This document shows positions 1 through 8,026 of a stretch of 59,750 nucleotides of DNA, piece by piece. The stretch lies in NCBI RefSeq assembly GCF_000513955.1, contig NZ_AZUZ01000028.1, positions 1 to 59,750 on the forward strand, read 5' to 3'. Positions within the stretch are counted from its first letter, which is position 1; each line of letters opens with the position of its first letter. Source of the DNA: Pseudoxanthomonas suwonensis J47. GTDB lineage: Bacteria > Pseudomonadota > Gammaproteobacteria > Xanthomonadales > Xanthomonadaceae. The position numbers were made by a program, and so were the translations under genes. The notes beneath the pieces are model-generated. The model was not told where the DNA came from. It did no database searches and saw nothing but the letters and a program-made list of their open reading frames with translations.

Positions 1-79
1 TGGCCTGCGTTCGCGCGTTGGAGCCATGGATGGCGGAACCGCGCGATGCGCCATACCCCCGCGCTGCCGCGTCTTTCGT
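1..79. repeat. Partial copy of a dispersed intergenic repeat (cut by window edge)
   Basis: This stretch matches 59039-59109 near the other end of the window. The block CTGCGTTCGCGCGTTGGAGC (5-24) is identical there, as is GCGGAACCGCGCGATGCG (33-50), and a looser match follows through about 79. The second copy is complete and has long terminal inverted repeats, so this looks like the right-hand part of the same element with its left end outside the window. It also contains the small palindrome GCCATGGATGGC (23-34). No coding gene is seen. Confidence 0.75.
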
Positions 80-111
80 TGCGTTCGGGGGCGTGGCTTC
101 GTTTCTTTTCT

Positions 112-134
112 CCCCTCTCCCTCCGGGAGAGGGG
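112..134. repeat. Perfect palindromic hairpin of the xanthomonad intergenic type
   Basis: CCCCTCTCCC (112-121), loop TCC, then GGGAGAGGGG (125-134) form a 10-bp perfect stem with a 3-nt loop, followed by a G-rich tail and a second CCCTCTCCCC-like block near 179-187. Short palindromes of this type are common between genes in Xanthomonadaceae (general knowledge). It lies downstream of the TSUP gene on the minus strand and might help end that transcript, but there is no U-run. Confidence 0.6.
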
Positions 135-290
135 CAGGGGTGAGGGTCGGGATCTCTCGCCGCGCTGGGCCCGCCTACCCTCTCCCCAACCCGCGCTCCG
201 CGCCCGTAACGCGTCCACGGCGCGCGGGCGTTCGGCGGCACGCGCGCCAGTGGCGCGCAAACATGCAGCCTCACCCCGGTGGGAGGGGCT

Positions 291-1076
291 TCAGATCCCG
301 AGCCAGGCGCGCACCGGATGCGCCGGATCCGCGAGCAGGCGCAAGGCCAGCAGCAGCGACACGGTCACCAGCAGCGGGCGGATCACGCGGGTGCCATGCC
401 TCATGGCGAAGCGGGAGCCGGCGCGGGCGCCGAGGAACTGGCCGGCGCCCATCAGCAGACCGACCTTCCACACCACCGAGCCGGTGGCCAGGAACACGAC
501 GAAGGCCCCGACGTTGGAGCCGAAGTTGAGGAACTTGGTGTGGGCGGTGGCCTTGAGCAGGCCGAAGCCGGCGAGGCCGACGAAGCCGAGCATCAGGAAC
601 GAGCCGGTGCCCGGGCCGAAGATGCCGTCGTAGAAGCCCACCGCGGGCACGAAGCCGAGCGTGAACATGCGCGGCCCCATGCGACGCTGGCGTTCGACCG
701 CGCCGACGTCCGGCTTGAGCGCGAAGTAGATGGCGATCCCGGCCAGCAGGAACGGCAGGACCGCGCGCAGCCAGGTGGACGGGACGACGGTGGCGGCCAG
801 GGCGCCGGCCATCGCGCCGATGGCGGCGGCGATGCCCATCGGCAGCTGTTGGCGCAGGTCGACGTGGCCGTGGCGGGCGTAGGTCCAGCTGGCCGAGCCG
901 GAGCCGAACAGCGACTGCAGCTTGTTGGTGCCCAGTGCCTGCAGCGGCGGGATGCCGGCCAGCAGCATCGCCGGCAGGGTGATCATGCCGCCACCGCCGG
1001 CGATCGCATCGACGAAGCCGGCAAGCACGGCGGCGAGGAACAGCAGCAGCAACAGCTGCAGGGCGGGGTCGGCCAT
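291..1076 (-). CDS. TSUP-family (TauE/SafE, YfcA-like) membrane permease
   Basis: A 261-residue integral membrane protein of the TauE/SafE (TSUP) family, whose members move small anions, often sulfur compounds or organic acids, across the inner membrane. The N-terminal segment GFVDAIAGGGGMITLPAML is the family hallmark, and a related half-repeat appears near residue 140 (DGIFGPGTGSFLML). Seven to eight hydrophobic helices are visible. The ATG at 1076 is used because the open frame upstream of it lacks protein-like sequence. The substrate cannot be told from sequence. It is divergent from the M20 gene; a TAGAAT-like -10 (minus strand, 1126-1131) lies upstream but has no clear -35. Confidence 0.85.
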   Translation of the reverse strand: MADPALQLLLLLFLAAVLAGFVDAIAGGGGMITLPAMLLAGIPPLQALGTNKLQSLFGSGSASWTYARHGHVDLRQQLPMGIAAAIGAMAGALAATVVPSTWLRAVLPFLLAGIAIYFALKPDVGAVERQRRMGPRMFTLGFVPAVGFYDGIFGPGTGSFLMLGFVGLAGFGLLKATAHTKFLNFGSNVGAFVVFLATGSVVWKVGLLMGAGQFLGARAGSRFAMRHGTRVIRPLLVTVSLLLALRLLADPAHPVRAWLGI

Positions 1077-1206
1077 CAGGGGATCCGGGGGAAGGAAGTA
1101 CGGCCGTGCGTTGGCCGCGCAGGTGATTCTAGGCGGCGCGGATGCCGGCTTCGTCCACGCGCGTCGCAACGGTTAGCATCCGCTCAACGTCCCCAGGAGT
1201 CGCGCG

Positions 1207-2532
1207 ATGTCCCTGACCGCCCGTTGCCGTCTGTCCCTGCTGGCCTGCGCCCTCGGCCTGGCCCTTCCCGGTATCGCCGGCGCGCAGGCGGCCCAGCGCC
1301 CGGAGGTAACCGAAGCGGCGGCGAAGCTGCGCCAGCAGGTGGTCGACTGGCGTCGCGACTTCCACCAGCACCCGGAGCTGTCCAACCGCGAGGAGCGCAC
1401 CGCCCGGGTGGTGGCCGAGGAACTGCGCAGGATGGGCCTGGAGCCGAAGACCGGCATCGCGCACCACGGCGTGATCGCGGTGATCAAGGGCGGCAGGCCG
1501 GGCCCGCGGATCGCGCTGCGCGCGGACATGGACGCGCTGCCGGTGGCCGAGCGCACCGGGCTGCCGTTCGCGTCGAAGGCCACCGCCGAGTTCCGCGGGG
1601 AAACCGTGGGGGTGATGCACGCCTGCGGCCACGACGCGCACACCGGCATCCTGCTGGGCGTGGCGCGTGCGCTGGTGTCGATGCGCGACGAGCTGCCCGG
1701 CGAGGTCCTGCTGGTGTTCCAGCCCGCCGAGGAAGGCGCGCCGGCGGGCGAGGAAGGCGGCGCGTCGCTGATGCTGGCCGAAGGCCTCTTCGACGACTTC
1801 AAGCCGGATGCGGTGTTCGGCCTGCACGTGTTCTCGACGGTGCAGGCCGGGCAGATCGCGGTGCGAGGCGGTCCGCTGATGGCCGCCTCCGACCGTTTCA
1901 GCATCAAGGTGAAGGGCCGGCAGACGCACGGTTCGCAGCCGTGGGGCGGCATCGACCCGATCGTCGCCGCGGCGGACCTGGTCGGCACAGCGCAGAGCAT
2001 CGTCTCGCGCCGTACCAACATCGCGAAACTGCCGGCGGTGGTGACCTTCGGCGCGATCAAGGGCGGCATCCGCTACAACATCATCCCGGACGACGTGGAG
2101 CTGATCGGCACCATCCGCACCTTCGACGAAGGCATGCGCGAGAGGATCTTCGCCGACCTGCGCAACGTCGCCGGGCACGTCGCCGCGGCGCATGGCGCCA
2201 CGGTCGAGACGAAGATCCCGGACAGCGACAGCAACCCGGCCACGATCAACCACCCGGAACTCACCGCGCGGATGCTGCCGAGCCTGCAGGCGGTGGTCGG
2301 CGCGGACAACGTGTTCGAGCCGCCGCTGACGATGGGCGCCGAGGATTTCTCGTTCTACGGGCAGAAGGCCCCGGCGATGTTCTTCTTCGTCGGCGCGACC
2401 GCGAAGGGCACCGATCCGGCCACCGCGCCGAGCAACCACTCGCCCGAGTTCACCCTCGACGAGGCCGCCCTGGACGTCGGCTTCCGCGCCCTGCTCCAGG
2501 TCAGCCTCGACTACCTCCACGGCACCCGCTAG
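1207..2532 (+). CDS. Exported M20D-family amidohydrolase / metallopeptidase
   Basis: A 441-residue member of peptidase family M20, subfamily D (AbgB/hippurate hydrolase/IAA-amino acid hydrolase type), which hydrolyses N-acyl or N-aroyl amino acids with a two-metal centre. Residues 1-26 form a signal peptide (cleavage near AGA-QA), so the enzyme acts in the periplasm or outside. Metal-binding motifs are visible: HACGHDAHT (138-146) and FQPAEEG (171-177), plus the late MGAEDFSFY segment. Length is normal for the subfamily. AGGAG at 1195-1199 sits 7 bases before the ATG. It converges on the nuclease-like gene with only 12 bases between the stops. The natural substrate is unknown. Confidence 0.9.
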   Translation: MSLTARCRLSLLACALGLALPGIAGAQAAQRPEVTEAAAKLRQQVVDWRRDFHQHPELSNREERTARVVAEELRRMGLEPKTGIAHHGVIAVIKGGRPGPRIALRADMDALPVAERTGLPFASKATAEFRGETVGVMHACGHDAHTGILLGVARALVSMRDELPGEVLLVFQPAEEGAPAGEEGGASLMLAEGLFDDFKPDAVFGLHVFSTVQAGQIAVRGGPLMAASDRFSIKVKGRQTHGSQPWGGIDPIVAAADLVGTAQSIVSRRTNIAKLPAVVTFGAIKGGIRYNIIPDDVELIGTIRTFDEGMRERIFADLRNVAGHVAAAHGATVETKIPDSDSNPATINHPELTARMLPSLQAVVGADNVFEPPLTMGAEDFSFYGQKAPAMFFFVGATAKGTDPATAPSNHSPEFTLDEAALDVGFRALLQVSLDYLHGTR

Positions 2533-2544
2533 AACCCCTGTCCC

Positions 2545-4254
2545 TCAAAGCTCGAACCCCAGCAGCAACGGATCGTGGTCCGAGCTGCGCCATGGTCCGG
2601 ACACGTTGCGTCCCGCGTAGCCGGCGTCGTCCGGCTCGTCGGCGTTGACGTGCCATTCGGCCGCGCCGCGCAGGTGCGGTAGCAGCGCCGGGCTCAGCAG
2701 GGCGTGATCCAGGCGCCCGCTCAGGCCCTGGTACACGTAGCTCCACGGGCGTTCGACGCCGGCGGCGGCGAAGGCGTCGGTCCAGCCGGCGTCCTCGCGC
2801 AGCCAGCGCACCGGATCTTCCATCGCGTAGGCGTTGAAGTCGCCGAGGATCACCACGCGCTCGCGGCCCTTGCCCAGCGGCGCCGACTGCAGCCAGGCGT
2901 GCAGGCGCTGTGCCGAATCCAGGCGCAGCGCGTTCCAGCAGCCCTGTCCGTCCTTGCGGTCGGCATTGTCGCCGGTGGCTTCGCTGCAGCCCTTGGACTT
3001 GAAGTGGTTGGCGACGACGACGAACTCCTTGCCGCCGCCCTTGCGCCTGAACGCCTGCGCCAGCGGCACGCGGCTGCGTTCGCCGAACGGGCCGCCTTCC
3101 AGCACCGCCGGCGCGCCGCGCGGGACCAGGCGGTCGGCGCGGTAGATGATGCCGACGCGGATCGTGTCCGCGCCCGGGCCGCGGCCGGCGTCGACGAAGC
3201 GCCACTGCGCGCCGCCGGCGTTGAGCTCGCGCACCAGCCGGGCGATGCTCGAATCCTCGCCGTAGCCGTCGTTCTCCAGCTCCATCAGCGCGGCCACGTC
3301 CGGATCGAGCCCGTGCACGGTGGCGACCAGCTTGGCCAGCTGCGCCTCGAACGCCTGCTCGGTCTTCGCGCCGCGCGGAGTGGGGAAGCCGCCGCCGCGG
3401 CCGTTGCCGTTGAACAGGTTCTCCAGGTTGAACGCGGCCACGCGCACGTTGCCGGGCACCTGTGGCGGCGCCGGACGCTGCGCCGCTTCGAAGCGCAGCG
3501 GGCGGTCCAGCTGCAGGCGCCAGCTGCCGTGGCGCTGCTCGACCACGCCTTCGGCGCCCAGCACCACGTCGCCGACGCGCGGCGCGGCGCTGTCGCCCAG
3601 ATACGCCACCTGTCCCGGATCGCGCGCCTGGCTGCCATCGTCCAGCAGCAGGCGAACGCGTGCGTTGCGTGCGGCCAGTTCAGCATGTTCCGGCGTGCCG
3701 GGGCGGGCCAGTTCGCTGGGCTGCCACAGGCGCCCGTCGAACGACACCGCCAGCTCGCCGTAGCGCGGCAGCGCGTCGGTGCCGGCCACGAACAGCGGCG
3801 CCTCGATGCGCACGCGCATGCCGTCGAGCGCGGCCCAGTCCTGCGGCAGCGCGTCCAGCGTCAGCGCCGCGACCGGCTGGCCCGCGCGGCAGCGGTCGAC
3901 GCGTTCGGCCAGCAGCACCGTGGCGCGGCTGCCGCTGCGCTTCTCCTCGACCAGCCGGCCCTGGAAGCGGCACTCGTGGCCGGCCGCCACGCCCTCGGGG
4001 AACTGCACGCCCTCGGTCGGACGCACGAACAGGCCGTCCGGCGTGCCCGGGTCGCCATCGCCGCCGTCCTGCACGAACACGCCGCCGAGGCCTTCGCGGA
4101 AGTCGGCGCTGACCGTCGCGGTCACCGCGACCTCCGCCGCCTCAGCCGCGCCGGCGCGCAGCTGGCCGATGGCGGTGGCCGGGCCTGCCAGCGCGGTGGC
4201 CGGCGTGAAGGCCAGCAACAGGGACAGGGCCGTCGGGATACGGGGGGCGTGCAT
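2545..4254 (-). CDS. Exported endonuclease/exonuclease/phosphatase-family protein (ExeM/NucH-like)
   Basis: A 569-residue protein with an N-terminal signal peptide (about 1-23, TALAGPA). An OB-like/lamin-type N-terminal half is followed from about residue 285 (RVAAFNLENLFNG) by an endonuclease/exonuclease/phosphatase domain. Catalytic-type motifs are visible: ALMELEND, VVANHFKSKG, VILGDFNAY and SSDHDPLLL. This order matches the COG2374 ExeM/NucH extracellular nucleases, so extracellular DNA degradation is likely. The ATG at 4254 starts a clean signal peptide; the frame is open further upstream but not protein-like. The next gene upstream is the cytochrome, separated by a terminator. Confidence 0.85.
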   Translation of the reverse strand: MHAPRIPTALSLLLAFTPATALAGPATAIGQLRAGAAEAAEVAVTATVSADFREGLGGVFVQDGGDGDPGTPDGLFVRPTEGVQFPEGVAAGHECRFQGRLVEEKRSGSRATVLLAERVDRCRAGQPVAALTLDALPQDWAALDGMRVRIEAPLFVAGTDALPRYGELAVSFDGRLWQPSELARPGTPEHAELAARNARVRLLLDDGSQARDPGQVAYLGDSAAPRVGDVVLGAEGVVEQRHGSWRLQLDRPLRFEAAQRPAPPQVPGNVRVAAFNLENLFNGNGRGGGFPTPRGAKTEQAFEAQLAKLVATVHGLDPDVAALMELENDGYGEDSSIARLVRELNAGGAQWRFVDAGRGPGADTIRVGIIYRADRLVPRGAPAVLEGGPFGERSRVPLAQAFRRKGGGKEFVVVANHFKSKGCSEATGDNADRKDGQGCWNALRLDSAQRLHAWLQSAPLGKGRERVVILGDFNAYAMEDPVRWLREDAGWTDAFAAAGVERPWSYVYQGLSGRLDHALLSPALLPHLRGAAEWHVNADEPDDAGYAGRNVSGPWRSSDHDPLLLGFEL

Positions 4255-4274
4255 GGGCGGATCCTGCGTGTCTG

Positions 4275-4305
4275 AAAACGACAACGCCGCCCGGAGGCGG
4301 CGTTG
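4275..4305 (-). terminator. Rho-independent terminator of the cytochrome gene
   Basis: A 10-bp perfect stem (4282-4291 pairing with 4296-4305, loop 4292-4295) is followed on the minus strand by TCGTTTTC. It lies directly after the cytochrome stop codon and before the nuclease-like gene, so it ends the leftward cytochrome transcript. Confidence 0.85.
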
Positions 4306-4322
4306 GCGGGAAGAAGCGCGGC

Positions 4323-4838
4323 TTACTTGAGGTTGGAGATCATCCAGTCGACCGTCGCCTGCACCTGCTCGTCGGTCAGCGCCGGGTTGCCACCCTTCGG
4401 CGGCATCACGCCGGCCGAACCGGTGAAGCCCTCGATCGCGTGCTTGTAGAGGGTGTCGGTGCCCTGGGCGATGCGCGCGTTCCAGTGGCTGCGGTCCAGG
4501 GTCGGGGCGCCGCCCACGCCACCGCTGTGGCAGGCGCCGCACAGGTTCTGGAAGATCACCGAGCCGTCGGTGGTGCCGCCGTAGGCCACCTGCGAGGCGG
4601 CCTTGGCAGCGGCGGCGGCAGCGGCGGCGGCCTGCGCGGCGGCACCGGTGTCGCCGGCATAGACCGCGCCGGCCGGGGCGATGCGCTCGGCGGTGCGCTT
4701 GGCAGCCGTCGGCGACACTTCCGGCGGAATCCGGCCGTGCAGGTGGCTGGCCAGGAGGATCAGGCCCAGGGTGACCAGGCCCAGCAGGCCGATCACCATC
4801 GAGAAGCGCTTCAGGAATTCCAGGTCGTAGTTACGCAC
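4323..4838 (-). CDS. Membrane-anchored class I cytochrome c5
   Basis: A 171-residue protein with one N-terminal membrane helix (about 12-32), an alanine-rich linker (about 66-82), and a single-heme cytochrome c domain. The heme motif is CGACH at 100-104, and Met145 in GVMPPKGG is the likely axial ligand. Cytochromes of this kind carry electrons in the periplasm to terminal oxidases. The start is a GTG at 4838: it gives the family-like N-terminus MRNYDLEFLKRFS and has AGGATGGG just upstream, whereas the nearby ATG at 4840 is out of frame. Confidence 0.88.
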   Translation of the reverse strand: MRNYDLEFLKRFSMVIGLLGLVTLGLILLASHLHGRIPPEVSPTAAKRTAERIAPAGAVYAGDTGAAAQAAAAAAAAAKAASQVAYGGTTDGSVIFQNLCGACHSGGVGGAPTLDRSHWNARIAQGTDTLYKHAIEGFTGSAGVMPPKGGNPALTDEQVQATVDWMISNLK

Positions 4839-4883
4839 ATCCCATCCTATGGCGAGTGGCGCGGCCGGCCACAGCTGCCGGCG

Positions 4884-4889
4884 ATTATA
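4884..4889 (-). promoter_or_regulatory. -10 box of the cytochrome c5 promoter
   Basis: The minus strand carries a perfect TATAAT here, predicting a transcript start near 4877 and a leader of about 40 nt to the GTG at 4838. The -35 region (about TTCCGG, 17-18 bp further) is weak, so an activator may help. Inference from sequence only. Confidence 0.55.
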
Positions 4890-5210
4890 GAGAGGGACAA
4901 GCCGGCTCCGGAAGCCGCGGCAGCCGGAGGCACGACGCTCGTGCGCGTCCGACCGGGTCCAGCGGGGGCCCGACGCAGCGCGATCCGCATGCCGGGCAAG
5001 CCCGCGCCGCGTCTCCTCCGGCGTCGCAATGGGCTGCTGCGATGCAACAGGCCGGGCCCTCCCCGGCGTCGCCCGGCGGCGGCGCCCCGGCACCTCCGCG
5101 AACCGCCGATCTGGCCGGAATCCCCGGCTTTTCAGCCTCGCGCGGCCCAGCGCGGGACATGCCGCAGCCCGGGCGGGCCTATACCGGCAGGGCATGACGG
5201 CCGCTCGCGG
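4890..5210. other. Gene-free GC-rich intergenic stretch
   Basis: Between the cytochrome promoter and the GH3 operator I see no convincing coding frame, tRNA or strong terminator. Frames that stay open here read as Arg/Pro/Ala/Gly-rich strings with no conserved motif and no ribosome binding site. Confidence 0.5.
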
Positions 5211-5225
5211 TTGACAGCGCTGCCA
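5211..5225 (+). promoter_or_regulatory. LacI-type operator overlapping a -35 box
   Basis: TTGACA (5211-5216) is a consensus -35 hexamer. Overlapping it is TGACAGCGCTGCCA (5212-5225), an inverted repeat with 6 of 7 pairs matching and the central AGCGCT typical of LacI/GalR-family operators. It lies 88 bases upstream of the GH3 gene, and a LacI-family regulator is encoded at 9648-10658. Repressor binding here would block RNA polymerase. The matching -10 (about 5234-5239) is weak. Confidence 0.6.
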
Positions 5226-5312
5226 TGTGTGGCAAAGCCTCTGCGGCCGTCAGTGCCACCAGTGCGCCCGGGGACATCAGGCGCCGCGAGACCGACCGGA
5301 GGGAAGACCGTG

Positions 5313-7892
5313 ATGAGTTCCGAAGCCGCCGCACCCGTGCGCATCCGCAATGGCCTGGCCGCCGCCCTGGCCCTGGTCCTGCTGGCCGCCTGCGACCGCG
5401 CGCCCGAACCGGCCGCTCCGGCCGGCGAGGCCGATGCCACCGCTTCCGCCGGCGACGGCACCATCCATCCGGAGGCCTGGCCGCAGCTGGCCTGGCCGCT
5501 GCCGGCCGATCCGGAGCTCGAGCAGAAGATCGACGACCTGCTCGCCTCGATGACCCTCGAGGAGAAGGTCGGCCAGATCGTCCAGGGCGACATCGCCTCG
5601 ATCACCCCGGACGACGTGCGCAGGTACCGCCTCGGCTCGATCCTCGCCGGCGGCAGCTCCGACCCGGGCGGCAAGTACAACGCGAAACCGGCCGAATGGC
5701 TGGCCCTGGCCGACGCCTTCTGGGAGGCGTCGATGGACACCTCCGGCGGCGGAAAGCCGATCCCGGTGATCTGGGGCATCGACGCGATGCACGGCCAGAG
5801 CAACGTCGTTGGCGCCACCCTGTTCCCGCACAACGTCGGCCTCGGCGCCACCCGCAACCCCGAGCTGCTGCGCCGGATCGGCGAGATCACCGCGCTGGAG
5901 ACCCGCACCACCGGCATGGAATGGGCCTTCGCCCCGACCGTGGCGGTGCCGCAGGACGTGCGCTGGGGCCGCGCCTACGAGGGCTACTCGGAGAACCCCG
6001 AGGTCGTCGCCCAGTTCGCCAGGGCCATGGTCGAAGGCCTGCAGGGCAAGCCGGGCGAGCCGGGCTTCCTCGACGACCGCCACGTGATGGTCTCGGTGAA
6101 GCACTTCGTCGGCGACGGCGGCACCAGCGGCGGCAGCGACCAGGGCGACACCCAGGTCAGCGAGGCCGAGCTGCGCGACGTGCACGCGGCCGGCTACAAG
6201 ACCGCGATCGAGGCCGGCGCGCAGTCGGTGATGGCCTCGTTCAACAGCTTCCACGGCACCAAGCTGCACGGCCACAAGCCGCTGCTGACCGACGTGCTCA
6301 AGGGACGCTTCGCCTTCGGCGGCTTCGTCGTCGGCGACTGGAACGGCCACGGCCAGATCCCCGGCTGCACCGCCACCCACTGCCCGGCGACCTTCGCCGC
6401 CGGCCTGGACATGGCGATGGCGCCGGACAGCTGGAAGGGCATGTACGAGAGCACCCTGGCCGCGGCGAAGGACGGCACCCTGCCGATGGAGCGCCTGGAC
6501 GACGCGGTCAAGCGCATCCTCCGGGTCAAGTTCCGCATGGGCCTGTTCGACGCGCCGAAGCCGTCGCAGCGCGCCCTGGGCGGCAAGTTCGAGCTGCTTG
6601 GCGCGCCGGAGCACCGCGAGGTCGCCCGCCAGGCCGTGCGCGAGTCGCTGGTGCTGCTGAAGAACCAGGGCGGCGTGCTGCCGCTGCGCGCCAGCCAGCG
6701 CATCCTCGTCGCCGGCGATGCCGCCCACGACATGAGCAAGCAGACCGGCGGCTGGACCCTCAACTGGCAGGGCAGCGGCACCACCCGCGCCGACTTCCCC
6801 AACGCCGACACCATCTGGGAAGGGGTCGAGCGCGCGGTCCGCGCCGCCGGCGGCAAGGCCGAGCTGGCGGTGGACGGCAATTACAAGAGCAAGCCCGACG
6901 CGGCGATCGTCGTGTTCGGCGAGGAGCCCTACGCCGAGTTCCAGGGCGACATCCCCAACCTGCTGTTCAAGCCCGGCGACGACGGCGACCTGGAGCTGAT
7001 CCGCAAGCTCAAGGCCGACGGCATCCCGGTGGTGGCGGTGTTCATCAGCGGCCGCCCGCTGTGGCTCAACCGCGAGATCAACGCCGCCGACGCCTTCGTC
7101 GCCGCGTGGCTGCCGGGTTCGGAGGGCGCGGGCGTGGCCGACGTGCTGCTGCGCAAGCCCGACGGCAGCGTCAACCACGACTTCAAGGGCAAGCTGAGCT
7201 TCTCCTGGCCGCGCAACGCGGTCGACGCGGCGGTCAACGCCCCTGGCTACCAGCCGCAGTTCGCCTTCGGCTACGGCCTGACCTACGCCGACAACGGCGA
7301 CCTGGCCTCGCTGCCGGAGGACTCCGGCATCCAGGGCCTGCAGGCGCCGGCCGGGGTGTTCTTCGCCCGCGGCCAGCTCACCGCCGGGCTGGCGCTGCAG
7401 CTGGAGGACGCGCAGGGGCAGGCGACGCCGGTCACCACCGTGCCTGCCGCGCTGGCCGACGACAGCCTCGCCGTGGCCGCGGTCGACCACCAGCGCCAGG
7501 AGGACGCGCGCCGCTTCACCTGGTCCGGTGCGCAGCCGGCGGCGGTGGCGATCGCCGCCACGCCGGCGCAGGACCTGGCCCGCGAGACCAATGGCGACGT
7601 GATGCTGGCGCTGACCCTGCGTCCGGAGGCGATCCCGGCCAGCGGCTCGGTGACCGCCGCCGCCGGCGCCAGCCAGCCGCTGCCGTTGCGCGAGACGCTG
7701 GCGGCGCTGCCGGCCGGGCAGTGGACCACCCTGGGCATCCCGCTGAAGTGCTTCGCCGCCGCCGGCGCGGACCCCGCCAGCCTCGACGTGCTGCTGCGCC
7801 TGCGCAGCGACGCGGCGACCACGCTGTCGGTGTCGCAGGTGTCGCTGGCCGCGGTGGGCGAGGTCGAGCACACCCTGTCCTGCCCGCAGTAA
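5313..7892 (+). CDS. GH3 beta-glucosidase / exo-glucan glucohydrolase, lipoprotein
   Basis: An 859-residue glycoside hydrolase family 3 enzyme releasing glucose from beta-glucosides or cello/laminari-oligosaccharides. A lipobox LVLLAAC ends near residue 28, so it is probably a lipoprotein. The GH3 N-terminal domain follows (WGIDAMHGQSNV, KHFVGDGGT), with the probable nucleophile Asp342 in VVGDWNGHG. The GH3 C-terminal domain includes RESLVLLKNQGGVLPL and GRPLWLNREI, and an extra C-terminal domain of about 150 residues matches CelD-type xanthomonad enzymes. The ATG at 5313 follows GGAGGGAAG. It is first in a likely co-regulated set with the symporter and LacI regulator, behind a LacI-type operator. 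Confidence 0.9.
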   Translation: MSSEAAAPVRIRNGLAAALALVLLAACDRAPEPAAPAGEADATASAGDGTIHPEAWPQLAWPLPADPELEQKIDDLLASMTLEEKVGQIVQGDIASITPDDVRRYRLGSILAGGSSDPGGKYNAKPAEWLALADAFWEASMDTSGGGKPIPVIWGIDAMHGQSNVVGATLFPHNVGLGATRNPELLRRIGEITALETRTTGMEWAFAPTVAVPQDVRWGRAYEGYSENPEVVAQFARAMVEGLQGKPGEPGFLDDRHVMVSVKHFVGDGGTSGGSDQGDTQVSEAELRDVHAAGYKTAIEAGAQSVMASFNSFHGTKLHGHKPLLTDVLKGRFAFGGFVVGDWNGHGQIPGCTATHCPATFAAGLDMAMAPDSWKGMYESTLAAAKDGTLPMERLDDAVKRILRVKFRMGLFDAPKPSQRALGGKFELLGAPEHREVARQAVRESLVLLKNQGGVLPLRASQRILVAGDAAHDMSKQTGGWTLNWQGSGTTRADFPNADTIWEGVERAVRAAGGKAELAVDGNYKSKPDAAIVVFGEEPYAEFQGDIPNLLFKPGDDGDLELIRKLKADGIPVVAVFISGRPLWLNREINAADAFVAAWLPGSEGAGVADVLLRKPDGSVNHDFKGKLSFSWPRNAVDAAVNAPGYQPQFAFGYGLTYADNGDLASLPEDSGIQGLQAPAGVFFARGQLTAGLALQLEDAQGQATPVTTVPAALADDSLAVAAVDHQRQEDARRFTWSGAQPAAVAIAATPAQDLARETNGDVMLALTLRPEAIPASGSVTAAAGASQPLPLRETLAALPAGQWTTLGIPLKCFAAAGADPASLDVLLRLRSDAATTLSVSQVSLAAVGEVEHTLSCPQ

Positions 7893-7901
7893 CCGCATGA
7901 A

Positions 7902-7937
7902 GGCCCGCGCCGCCCCGGGAGGGCGGCGGTGCGGGCC
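7902..7937 (+). terminator. GC-rich stem-loop after the GH3 gene
   Basis: GGCCCGC-GCCGCCC (7902-7915) pairs with GGGCGGC (7921-7927) and GCGGGCC (7931-7937), with a 3-nt bulge. There is no U-run, so it may attenuate transcription or stabilise the upstream message rather than fully terminate. Confidence 0.4.
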
Positions 7938-8026
7938 GGTTCCTCCACGGTGCCGCGGCCCGGCCGCGCGCCGGCGTGCCGCGCCCTCCCCCAGGCCCAC
8001 CGCTCGAACCGGGGAGAGGGACGCGG

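Noticed and set aside
4856-5197. Open frame of 113 codons before the GH3 gene
   Set aside because: No ribosome binding site, composition of random GC-rich DNA, no motif. It also lies across the promoter region of the cytochrome gene.
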